64,000 bases of DNA from Aurifilum marmelostoma (Eukaryota; Ascomycota; Sordariomycetes; Diaporthales; Cryphonectriaceae): assembly GCA_027559495.1 (NCBI GenBank), contig JAMXSV010000024.1, positions 992,001 through 1,056,000 on the forward strand. Reading direction: 5' to 3'. Shown here piece by piece: positions 1 to 10,338 of the stretch. The position numbers were made by a program, and so were the translations under genes. Under the pieces are notes generated by a model that had not been told where the DNA came from, ran no database searches, and saw only the letters and a program-made list of their open reading frames with translations. Within the stretch, counting starts at the first letter, position 1. Each line of letters begins with the position of its first letter.

Positions 1-2
1 TG

Positions 3-245
3 TCTAGGGCGCTGGGCGAGTCCATGTTTGGGCCGGAGCACGAGGACCCCACGCGCGGGCTGCGGGCGGACGTGCTGCGGCGGCTGCTGTCTTTGGGGCG
101 GGAGGGGACGAGCCTGGAGGAGGGCCTGGGCGGCGGGGCGGCTGGGGGTGATGCAGATTCGGCTGGTAAGAAGCAGGACGAGGAGGAGAATGAGCAGAAG
201 GGGGGAGGAGAAGCAGGAGGACAAGGAGAAGACGGAGGGAGGTAG
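3..245 (+). CDS. C-terminal end of an unidentified protein (5' part outside window)
   Basis: The reading frame is open from the left edge and stops with TAG at 243-245, so this is the 3' end of a gene whose start lies outside the window. The visible part has a charged segment (FGPEHEDPTRGLRADVLRRL) followed by a Gly/Glu/Gln-rich low-complexity tail, typical of a disordered C-terminus. A GTAAGA at about 165 could be an intron donor, but no acceptor is needed because the frame stays open. I do not recognise the family. The gene is convergent with the next one on the minus strand. Confidence 0.45.
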   Translation, partial: SRALGESMFGPEHEDPTRGLRADVLRRLLSLGREGTSLEEGLGGGAAGGDADSAGKKQDEEENEQKGGGEAGGQGEDGGR

Positions 246-931
246 TCGTGTGTGAGCTGTCTGAAGGAAGAATTCCATGTGGCTCCAGAGACAAGGGGCT
301 GTGAAGTGTTGAGGACGACGGTTCAGCACGGAAGCAAGATTGTCATGTGTGTTGTGACTATCTTGACCTTGCCTGCCTCTTTTTCGTGGACCTTCTCGTG
401 TGAACAGACAGACTATTCATTCCACACAAGATAGATCGATCAATCAATCACAACACAGTAAAGAGACCAGGAACTCAGATATAAATTCTTGAAATTCGTA
501 AAGAGATCTTGAGTGTGAAAAATACGCCCTCAAAACCATCAGAGTCATTCACAAAGCAACCAACTCCCATTTCAACTTCAGTTAATTACCCTGCTTTACG
601 TCTTCTGACCTAAAGAACCCATCTGGTATCCTCCAGCAAGTACCACTCTTGGTCCGTTTTCCAATATGATCATATACAAACTCCAGAAGCGCCCGTTCTC
701 TCAAGGGTCAGGTTTACTCAAGTCTCAGTTTCTTTTCCTCCTCTCATTATTCATGAGATGCCGCCCTGTGGTAACCCGCCGTATCGACAGGGAATAAATC
801 CCTGAAAGTTTCCTCAGAGATGAAACAGGCAAGAACAGTACAAGACAAATAACCATGTAAGAGTGAACGCAAGGTGGAGACTCGTTAATGCGAGAACTTC
901 GTCCTTTTTCCTGTGTGCAGACAGGTCCGGC
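246..931. other. Convergent intergenic region
   Basis: This is the 3'-to-3' spacer between the partial gene on the left and the minus-strand gene ending at 932. It is moderately AT-rich, and I see no ORF with gene-like composition. It presumably holds both 3' UTRs and polyadenylation signals. Confidence 0.6.
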
Positions 932-3601
932 TCAGGTGTCCTCATTCACATCAAGACGCTCAAAATCATCCTCCTCCTCCTCCTCCTCGTCGTCGTCCTG
1001 CTCCTCGCCCCAGAAGAAGTCAGAATCGCTATCCGCGTAAAACTCCTCCGGCAGCTCGTCATCATCGGCCCCCCCCGCCGCCGTCCTCGTGCTTCTCGTC
1101 CCCATGAGCGTCCTCAACAAGACCGGCGAGGGCCTGGCCGCGGGCCTGGTGCGCCGCAGGGACGGCATACTCGGCATCCGCATACTCGGCACTCATGTCC
1201 TCGTCCGTGAACTGCTCCGACGAGACGGAGGGGCCGTCAGAGCGGGCCAGGACGCGCTGCTTGTCGTAGACGGTAGAGAAGCCGTCCTGCGCGACGGCCG
1301 ACCCGACGACGGTGCTGGCGCCGTCGTCAGTGTCCTCCCGGATGGAGAGGTCCTCGAAGCTCAGGTCCGACACGCTCGGGGCGGTGCGGCCGGTGTGGAA
1401 GGCCGGGCCGGGCCCGTTGGGGCCGAAGTCTGTCTCTGGGACGTCGGTCTCGAAGCGCGTCTCGTCGTCTACGAGGCGGAGGAAGTTCATCTCGTGCTCG
1501 TCTGGGGTCAGGACGAGGTGCGGGTGGAGGGCGTAGAGGAAGGCGGTCTCGTCCCGGTCGACGAGGGGGGCGATGTGGGCGCGCAGCCCATCCACGACGT
1601 GCGCGAGGAGCCTTGTGATGAACCTGTGGATGTTAGCTGCCCGGGTGAGGATCTGGCTGAGCGGGTCCGGCAGGCCCCGAGATGAAGCCGTGTTGAGCTT
1701 GATCTGAAACACCTCAGCGGCCAACATGACCTCATACTGCCCGGGAAAGTCACAGACGCTGATGGCTCTCAGCTCCATCCAGACGAATGGGCATAGAGCG
1801 CGCTGGTACATTCCCAGTCCGCCATAGACAGCGGTGAGCTGTTGTGAGGTTTGCAGCTCGTCCTGGGGCACCGTATAGGCGCGCAGCGTGTCCACCTCCT
1901 CAAGCAGGTCTTTCTTGGTCTCCCCTGGCTGGCGCGTCTCTGCTCCATCTTGATTCGACTGCAGAACCGGACTCGGGCGCGACATGATGTCGTATACTAC
2001 ATCGTGGAACTGGGAACGAAGTGCACTCATGAGTCGGTCGTACGCGGGACGGATGGGGCCAAGGTGACCCTCTGCAGGGCTCTTGGGAATCACATCATCC
2101 AGGCTGCAGAGCTTCTGCCATTCGGGAACCAGGAGCAGGTCGAGAGCACCGTCTCCCAGCAGGTTGTCGACAGCGGTCTTGTATCGGTCGGCCATCGCGG
2201 TTCCTGCGTACTCGACGATGCGCGAGATGGCCTCGGAGGAATCGGTGCCCGAAAAGTCTGAGCATCGACGGCCGAAAATTGTCTGTCTGGGCTGCGCCCG
2301 TGGTTGGCCTCCTGCGACCTCCAAGGCTCTCTCGTTGGCCAGGATGCGGAGAGCAGGCTCTGTCAGGAGAGGGATCTTGAGGGTCAGCCCGATGCGCAGG
2401 GTCTCCTCTGGCAGCAGTTCCACCATCAGGTAGTTGCGCTCCGCATTGAACCAGGCTGTGACCTCATCGCGCTGTCCGCATTGTCAGCTGTGTTTTCAGC
2501 TCGATGTCGAGTAATCGAGAGGGAAGTGGGGCAATGGGCAAGAAAAAGAACAGTGGCAGTTATGCTTACCAGTATATCGTAGTTTGTCATCTCAAACTTG
2601 TTGAATAGACCGACGAGCGTCCACATCCGAGGAGCCGAGTCGATGAGGAGGTCCTTGCGGCCTGGAGGCTGTGCGATGGACCGAAAGAGACGGATGGTGT
2701 TTGCAGCCCATCGGGTCTGGCAAAAGTCGGAGATGTCGCGGTCCTTCTCGAGAGGCCAGGCGTTGACGTCCCAGATGCAGACCTGGGACTCTGGGCCCTG
2801 GATCTCGGTCGGCGGTTCCTGGAATGAATACGGCTCGTTGGGGGGCAGGATACAGTCACAGGCATCGTCGTGGCCAGCAACAGCCAGGGGCGACACTCCC
2901 ATGAAGATGGACCTGTACCAGAGCTTGATGCCGTCGGGTATGCTAAGGTATTGAAGGGCCATGGTGAAGTCGTGCTCGTCAGTGGTCGGCGACAGGTCGA
3001 GAACGTGGGTCACTCCGTCGGGGAGGGGAGCGGCTGCCTCTCTTGCCCGGCGCTGGTGCGTCTCGCTGTCGAGCATGCCTCGCAGGAGCTCTGAGCCGGT
3101 GCCCAGGACCTGCTCCCGCGTCAGACGGATCCTGCCCGTCTGGAACTTGGACATTCGACAGCCGCGGTCCGAAGCGAAGCTGGGGTACTTGACCAGGACC
3201 AGAACAGATGCGTCCTCGGAGCAAGGCAGCGCGCCGTCGACCGCGTCCTGCGTCTTGGCCAGGTCGACACCGTGAAGCAGGTGTGCTTCTTTGAGCTCGT
3301 CGAGCCTCGACGCCATCTCGACCTTGTCTGCGATCACACGGGATGCGATGGCGGCTTCGTTCAACTGTGCCTGCGTTCTCCAGTCTGGGTCGATTGGCTG
3401 CTGTACAGGACGTGTAGTGATCACTTCTTCAGGAGAAGAGAACCCTGTGGCCAAGAGTAAGTCCCTGGGGGGTTTTGTGGACAAGATGCAGGCTTCAGGG
3501 TTCAGACCATCGTCCATGCCTGGTGCTCGGCAAGGGATGGCCTTCGTGTGGGCTGGGGATGTTGTCGTCGTCTTGAGGAGGGGCTTCAGAGCAAGCAGCA
3601 A
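932..3601 (-). CDS. Conserved-looking protein of unknown function with acidic C-terminal tail, about 856 aa
   Basis: Exon 1 is 3601-2570 and exon 2 is 2471-932. They are separated by a 98-bp intron (2472-2569) with donor GTAAGC and acceptor CAG, which joins the frames as NYDIL-RDEVTAWFNAER. The first in-frame Met is at 3601; a second at 3517 (MDDGLNPEA) is an alternative start. The exon-2 frame runs into a stop at 1062 just after a C8 tract (1069-1076 on the plus strand). Reading one base fewer in that tract continues into a Glu/Asp-rich tail (GADDDELPEEF, then a run of D/E) ending at 932, which looks like a genuine C-terminus. I see no catalytic motif, membrane segment or known domain. The protein looks globular and soluble with a disordered acidic end. 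The family is not recognised. The upstream neighbour at 5619 is divergent. Confidence 0.6.
1069..1076. other. C8 homopolymer with apparent +1 frameshift
   Basis: With eight bases the minus-strand gene stops at 1062. With seven it reads GGGGADDDELPEEF into an acidic tail that ends at 932. Confidence 0.6.
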
Positions 3602-5618
3602 GACCCTTCAACCTCGTTCACTCGATGCACTGCTTCGTTCTGTCAGCATAATTGTCCTGTCTTCAAGCTTCTGTCCTCTGTTCTCAGTAAGTGAGGGGCG
3701 AATAGCAAATGACACCCACAAGATCAGTCAGGCTACTTGATATATTATGGTGATGTAGAGGGAGCAGATCAGACACTGGTCATCTAATGCATCTGCTGTT
3801 GTCCAGAGAAAAAGTGTGTTGAGGCGTGCATGCTCCTTTTGGTGTTGTCTGCTGTGCATGCACATAGCCTTATTACAGCGTGGCCCCGCAGCTGCTCATC
3901 CTCCCCGCGCTGACACCGGTTGCTCTAGGCTGTACCCGCAAGCTAAGACGGGGCAGTCATACGCCGAGGTGATCTGGCTGGTTGGTGGGGAGGAGAAAAG
4001 TCTAATCTGTTGCTAGCATAACATGGAGATGTAGAGTGGTGGTACTGGTTGTTGTGGTGATGACGGAGGTGAAAAGCTGTTGGGTGGTCGAGGCAGTGCG
4101 CCACTGTTGCTGTCCGGGTGATGAGGCTGTGTTGTGGGTGGACCAACAACAGACACAGTACTTTGTAGTGCTCTAGAGGCAGCAGCCTGAGCCTGCAACT
4201 AGCCCTGCAGGTGATCTGTTGTTTCGGCAGAGAAGGGATGATCTGAGAGGCTCATTGATGGGTGGGTGACTCGTGTCCATTCCTATGATGGTGGTGGTGG
4301 TGTGGCACCAGGCAGCATCCTCGGGAAGCACAACCCTTGCGAGTAGTGCTTGTTAGGGTATGTATGTATTCTAGTGTCTTGCTCCTCTTTTCTTTTGTGG
4401 TGCTCAAGTGAGATGCAATCCATACATTTCTGGTCTTTTTCCCAAATAAAATATAGATCCAGAGTTTATATACATGTACAAGATGAGGACCAGTCTGAAA
4501 CCAGGGTATTATTGTATTTATATGGCCTGAAGTGGGGGGGGGGTGTTCCAGTCCAGCTAGTGAGCCCAGTGGGTCCTAGGCTCCCACTATAGACCTGCCA
4601 TACTTGGGGCCCTCTGGGCCCTCTATCCACTGCAACTAGCACCACAGCCCCACTACAGCAACTAGAGCAATACCTTGCCCAGAGGGTCTAACCATTCTGC
4701 ACACCATAAGTAGACTACTCATATAGAGGCCTGCAGCAGATGCCTGCTTCACACCAATTCCACATACAATACAAATACATATAAATGTAATTGAGGCTGC
4801 TCACGTCCTGGACAGACCCATCAACTAGCAATGTCCTGTTGACTTCACTTACCTTTTATTCTTTATCATCCCACCCTCTCTCTTGACAGTCCGATCCTTG
4901 GCATAATCAATACCATCAGTGCATACCTCTTCACAGTGGCCATCCCATCTACCATTTGTCCAACAACTCCAATTCTTACCCAGCACGGACCGTGTGCACA
5001 CATGTACATAGTATTTATGACTAACAACTTGGAGAAGGGAAGCTCCCCTTCCCCAGATTCCTCCCCCCCCCTGGCCCCACAAGCCAGCTCCCGTCTTCTC
5101 CCTATTCCCTTTCCCCGCATACCTCAACAACATCATCATCATCACCCCAGTTATGATATGATGGTGGGGCCATATCAACCAGTTTCAGTAAGGGAGAAGA
5201 CCACAGACAAAAAGTAGATCCATCCCCTCTTGCAGAAAACGGAAACACGTCGCGTGCTACTCCAACTCGCTCACCGTCACAGCAAAAGCGAATGGACGAG
5301 AAATTCCCCACAACTCTCTTTTTCGCCCCCGGATTTTCCCTTGCCCTTGATAGTCCTCCCCCCAACAGAATATATATATACATGTGTATTAAGCTCATGG
5401 TCCTGGTGCAGCTACTTAGTTTCCTCATCTTCACTTCCCAATTGAATATTCTCTTGAACTGGTTTCGTTTCAGAGCTCCAGAAACCCAATTGCCTCCTCT
5501 GCAATTCCTGTAGTGGACTGGACTATACTTGTACAGTCATATCATATACACACAGTCAAACACACCGCCTCGTCTTCCTCCAACATCCAAACCAAAGACT
5601 CTTTCCAGAGCAAAAACC
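3602..5618. other. Divergent intergenic region, 2.0 kb
   Basis: This is the shared upstream region of the minus-strand gene starting at 3601 and the plus-strand microprotein at 5619. It holds short CA/TG and GGT-rich stretches (about 4285-4305) and a C/T-rich pyrimidine-biased stretch close to 5619. The short ORFs here have low-complexity products and no gene-like features. I see no RNA gene. Confidence 0.55.
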
Positions 5619-5940
5619 ATGGATCCGCTCAGAAACGTCCACCGCGGCAGCATCCGCCCATTCACGTACGTCCCCCCTCTCCCCCCCCCCCCAAAAAAAA
5701 CAAAGCACCCTGTAGAACAAAACAGCCCCGTCCGTCCAAAAAAGAACTAACACAACATCTCGCAACAACAACAACAACAGCGCCCGCCACCCTCGCCTAG
5801 CCCTCCTCACCCTCACCGCCGCCGGCGTCGGCCTCGGCATCCGGTACCAGGCCGGCGCTCTGAAGAAGAACGAGACGGCCCAGCGGACCCTGAACGGCAA
5901 CTACTACGTCTCTGTGGACAGGAGCGGCGGTGGGGTCTAG
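5619..5940 (+). CDS. 68-aa single-pass membrane microprotein
   Basis: Exon 1 is 5619-5665 and exon 2 is 5781-5940. The 115-bp intron (5666-5780) has donor GTACGT and acceptor ACAG after CAA repeats. The joined product starts MDPLRNVHRGSIRPFT, has a hydrophobic stretch of about 16 residues (LALLTLTAAGVGLGI, residues about 22-37), then a basic/polar segment, and ends NYYVSVDRSGGGV. The start context is CAAAAACCATGG, a good fungal context. The splice is phase 2 and restores one continuous frame of 69 codons. The layout of a short basic N-terminus, one membrane helix and a conserved-looking C-terminus would suit a mitochondrial or ER inner-membrane accessory protein, but that is inference. I have an impression, unverified, that the YVSVDRSGGG ending recurs in ascomycete hypothetical proteins. 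Each exon is too short to be noticed on its own. Alternative: a chance ORF with plausible splice sites. Confidence 0.65.
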
Positions 5941-6470
5941 GGAAAGAGATCAAGAAGGATGCGAGGGCATGACAATGGTATAAGCAAGGGCCGCGGCAAC
6001 AGGAGCTGTGGCCAGACTGGAGTGTGACAATCCGCTGGATAACGACCAGCCAGCCTCGAGACGAGGCGAGACATCATGCACACAAAGAGGGGACCCATTC
6101 TAGGGACATAGCAGGGGAGTGTGATGCGCAATGGCTGAGCCAGGAAGGACCACCACACCATCTGTATACTCGGTGCAAAGACATGGACGCCCATCAAAGA
6201 ATATGTCTTGGGTAGACAACGCCGCCATGCAATATATTGAGAATTATTTTCCTTTCCCTCTACCGATGGACCGGTAGAGTAAAGTGACGCGTGATGTGCA
6301 ATCAGGACCGGACCCACCCGCTATGCACTCAAGTCAGCGCCGCACATTTTGAAGCATAATACCAAACCCAATGGCCCCGGCCTACTCCTCCTTCCTTCTG
6401 CCTTTAATCCTGCCATGCCGTCCGTCCTGTTACCGGTGGGTATATCACCTCCAAGCACCCTTAAACCCAC
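5941..6470. other. Convergent intergenic region
   Basis: This is the 3' spacer between the microprotein gene and the channel gene ending at 6471. No coding signal or repeat of note is seen. Confidence 0.6.
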
Positions 6471-9400
6471 TCACGCAGAACTCCCTTTCCTACCAAGGCC
6501 TGGCCGCCGCTCAGAGCCTCCAGGCCTGCCGTCGTCCCAACTGTCATCGCTCTCGTCCCCGCTCGTCTCGACCAACTTCCCCTTGCCCTTAGACCCACCA
6601 CCACCTTGGGAGCCAACAGGCGACCGTAGTATCACACTGTTTCGATTTGACTTGTCGCCACTTCGCCGGCTGACAGGCCGCGACCTGCTGGTTTTGCCCG
6701 TCGAGCTCGGCTTGGAAGCCTTGCCGGCCGAGCTCCCGCCTGGTCTTTCCATGTTCAGGTTCGTGAAGGGCCGCATCGTCTCCGCGCCTTCGCCGTGCCA
6801 GCTGATGGACCCCGTGCCTTCGCTAGCGGACGTGTGGGCCGTCGAGGGCATGGTCGAGGATCTCTGTATCCCTCTCATCTCCTTGACAACGTCTGCGAAG
6901 CCCTCCTCGAGCGTTTTCATCCGTGCCAACACCAGACGACTCATCCGGTCGCGGTCGTTATCACGCTCCCGCTGCACCTTCTCGTTGGTGCGGTTCCCAC
7001 CTGGCGTGATCATCCCCGTGGCCATTGCCATCTGCGTCACGAAGCTGGATGGCACCCCATTGAAGGCGTCGTGGTCCGCCATGCCGGCCAGGTCGGACTG
7101 GACCTCGAGCAGATCGGACGAGGACATGCGGCGGGTCTTGCCGCGCCATGGGCCGTTGGCCTCAATCTGTAGGCCCTTTCCGGGTCGGTGGATGTTGGCC
7201 GTTGTATGCATAGCTTCTCGAGGCGGCATGGTGGGCCGAGGGCGAGCGTTTTCGGCAAATACCATGCGCCGCGGTGATCGCGGCGCCGGACTATCCAATG
7301 GTGTCGTCCGGGTATTGATCATCCGAGGCCTGTTCTTGCTCTGCGCAGCCCCTGGCGAGGTCTCCCCGTCGTCGTCGTCGTCAAGGAGTCGACGGGATAT
7401 GTTTGGTGGGTTGTAGAGTATTGTGTTCGTAGAGAGAGTACGGCTATGTAAGCCTGCACGTTTCGGCGGTTGAGACTGCTGCTGACGCATCGGCGACCGA
7501 TGCGACGTATCGAGGGAGGTTGGTATTATATTGTCGTTGAAACGGGTTGCGATTGGCGTCCTAAAATAGTCTTCCAGCTCATCTGCTCTCGATCTCGAAT
7601 GGCTGCGTCGGCTGGGAGCCGTAGCCTCATCTTCGTCCTCGTCATTCGTGACCAACTCGTCATCGGCGTCCTGGTCCTTTAAAATTGTCTGTTCTGCGTG
7701 ATCTCTGCGGTCCACGCTATCAAAGTAGTCCTCATTGGCGGCTACAAATCCGCTGTTCGACACCAAATCCGCAGGATCACTTGCAAAAGATCTGGCTTCT
7801 GATATATGTCGCCTCCGCGGGGGCCTTCCCTTCCCAGGCTGAGCTTCCGCGCCCAATCCTGCTGTGTCCGACCCTCTAATGCCGTGAGGTGGTTAGGGGA
7901 TTCTGGAATGGCGTCGTGGTGATCCATCCAGCTCCGGATGGCGTTCTGTGCCTTCCTGCGCTCATTCATTCTCTGCGTCCGCAACGATGCGAAGTCTGGT
8001 GTGCGGCGGAAGACCTCCTCGAGCGCACGGTCTTGTTGGAATCCGGCCACAGACTCTTCCCGGATGCGGATTGTAGGTGAGAACAGCGAGGGCCTGCCAA
8101 CAGGATTGATCGACACAGCTCTCGGTCGACTCAATCCGGGGTTGTCCACAAAGTCTGTCGGCTCGTACATCGACGGAGCCAGAATGCGTTTCTCGTACAG
8201 ATAAATCAGAAACAGCAGCGGGAAATGTGTGATTTTGATGATTGTGCGATTGAGCCAGACAAAATGGCGCAGCGGCATGCAATAGCGAACTGGCATCAAC
8301 ACCCACGCAAATATGTTGCCCGGAGCAACATATGAAAACAAGGACTGGTCTTTGACCATGGCGATCGTGTTGATCGCAAATAGGAATCTGGAGAAGGAGC
8401 TGTCTCAGTAAAAGATCCAGTAACATGATAGTCGAGCAGCCAGAGCCCACTCACTGGTGTTCCTCCTTCGCATTGGAGGCAATGGACATGAATGAGTTAG
8501 TAAGCACCGTAATGAGCACCGTTCTACATTGACTTGTCAGCAACACTATCCTACCGGTCTTCAAAGAACCGTGCTCCGAGACTGAGAGTTGTCTCAGGCG
8601 GATCCGACACTCTCTGACACTCTTCTTAGGACACTTACACAACGACAAAGTGGCAAATAATCAGAAACAACACCATCAGTGCCCTGTCGAGCCAAGAGTA
8701 TTCAGGCCAGCTGTAGACGGCGTGTCAGTCCTCGATTCAATCGACGCGCTATCTCACTTGGAACGGGTGGCAGGCGGGCACTTACACGTCCCAAGCGGCG
8801 GGCGTGAAACCCATCAACAACTGGAAGATCTTGAATGCCACCTCGGCAGCATCCGATTTTGTGTTTGCCAGAAAGAACACGAAGAAGCCGCTGCAAGAGA
8901 TGAAGATCAAGACAAACACTGCTGCCAGATCCACGCTCATGATCTTCATTGCGAGGATGATCTGAGAGAAATAGGGGTAGTGATCGAGGACGGAGAAGAT
9001 TCGCGGCAGCAGGAGGACCGCGTTCGCGGCCAAAATATCGTAAGCGTCGACGCCTGTGGACGAGCCCACCAAAAACACCGTATAGATGCGCATGCAGTAG
9101 TAGATGATGAGCAATACGAGGATGCCCAGGTCGAAGATATTCCAGAAAGACATTATGTATAGCGAGAATCCCTGCTCGGTGAAGCCAACAAGCTCGTCCA
9201 GCATAAATCCGGCACTCCAGAGCCAGAAGATCAGCTCCAAACTGGTGATGCTATGGGATCTCTCGATGAGTACAGCCAAGAACAGGCCTATCAAGATGGC
9301 GAGTGAGCAGGTAGAGAAGAACTGTCTGTACCGCGGGACCCGGAGTCGAGAGAGCTTGAACAGGGAAGCGTTGCGTGGGTCGTACAGGGTGACGGTGCGC

Positions 9401-10338
9401 CTTGCAGGCTGGGCCATCGGCCCTCTGTTCCGTTCAAATCCCTTCTGGAAGTGGAGGAGGGGCGTCCTCTCGCTGCTATTGCGGCCGCGGACAGGACTAT
9501 GTCCATTAGGACTTGGTAGTGAGGTGCTGACATTGGGACGGTGCAAATTATCAGCTGAGGAATAAAAGCTGATGGCACCGTTCCAGATGGCTTCCAGCTG
9601 CTGCACGACGAGGGGGTGGGCGAGAAAGTGCTTGGCGGAGGCGCGTATAGCAACCTCGAGGGTGGATGTCCTCGCGGCAGCCTGCTTTGCCTTCCCCTCC
9701 CGAGGAGTGACCGGTGTCTGCACACCAGGCAGACCCTGCAGGGGGTAGAAGTCGTATGAGAGCGCGTCGATGAGCTCTCGGGTACTGTACTCCTTTAATA
9801 TCTTGATGGCCAGCAATTCACAGACTTTGGCCCTGGTGCTGCTCGCGCCGGCGTTCCCTGGATTCAGCTGTCCCTCTTTGGAGAACTGCAGGCAGTTGGC
9901 CATGAGGGCGTAGATGGTGGCCCGCGAAAAGTGCTGCTGGCGTATCTGCACCTGCATGGGTTTGACAAGAAACTGAGACACCTGCGGAGAGCGCAGCTGA
10001 TCCCATGTCAGTGTTGTCTCAGTGCGGGTCTGGACGATGATGCGGATGGCATGTGTTATGCTGTAGACTGGTAGGGCGTCGAGATGAGATTCCGAGAACA
10101 GAGGCAGGACAGTGCCCGAGTCACGCCTCCTGGGCGGATCCTGGCTGGGCCTGAGCCCGTCGTTGGAGTCGTCATCGTCGTCGGCCTCGGTGAAATCTGC
10201 AGTGGCGTGCCTCATGTGCGAGTAGGGGGAGCGCTCATCTTCATCGTCGTTTCCGCGGCGGGTACTCCTCAGAGAGTTGATCAGGTTGGAGAACGATAGG
10301 ATCCTCCGCGCGGGCATCTTGTTGCCCTCTCTGGTCAT
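6471..10338 (-). CDS. yvc1: Vacuolar TRP-type cation (Ca2+ release) channel Yvc1
   Basis: Four exons: 10338-8786, 8710-8639, 8523-8455 and 8387-6471. The introns of 75, 115 and 67 bp have GTAAGT/GTAAGT/GTGAGT donors, all phase 2. The product is about 1203 aa. The cytosolic N-terminal domain includes TWDQLRSPQVSQFLVKP. It is followed by several membrane helices (about residues 320-520), the pore region FKIFQLLMGFTPAAWDVWPEY, and the post-pore segment LTNSFMSIASNAKEEHQFLFAINT typical of the fungal Yvc1/TRPY family. The C-terminal 500 residues are disordered and rich in Ser, Arg and Asp, with a DDDDD run. Yvc1 releases vacuolar Ca2+ in response to stretch and osmotic shock. The start is uncertain: the frame is open to 10398 but its first ATG is at 10338. 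A frame change is needed at a G5 run (7819-7823): one more base or two fewer gives REGP(P)RRRHISEARSFASDP. A 74-bp intron (7799-7872, poor donor GTCGGA) would also be in frame. Confidence 0.88.
7819..7823. other. G5 homopolymer with apparent frameshift in yvc1
   Basis: The frame upstream (SLGREGP) and the frame downstream (RRHISEARSFASDPADL) differ here. One additional base or two fewer joins them. A short intron with a weak donor is the competing explanation. Confidence 0.5.

Noticed and set aside
9425..9440. GTTCAAATCCC resembling a tRNA B box
   Set aside because: It lies inside the yvc1 coding region with no matching A box or cloverleaf arms.
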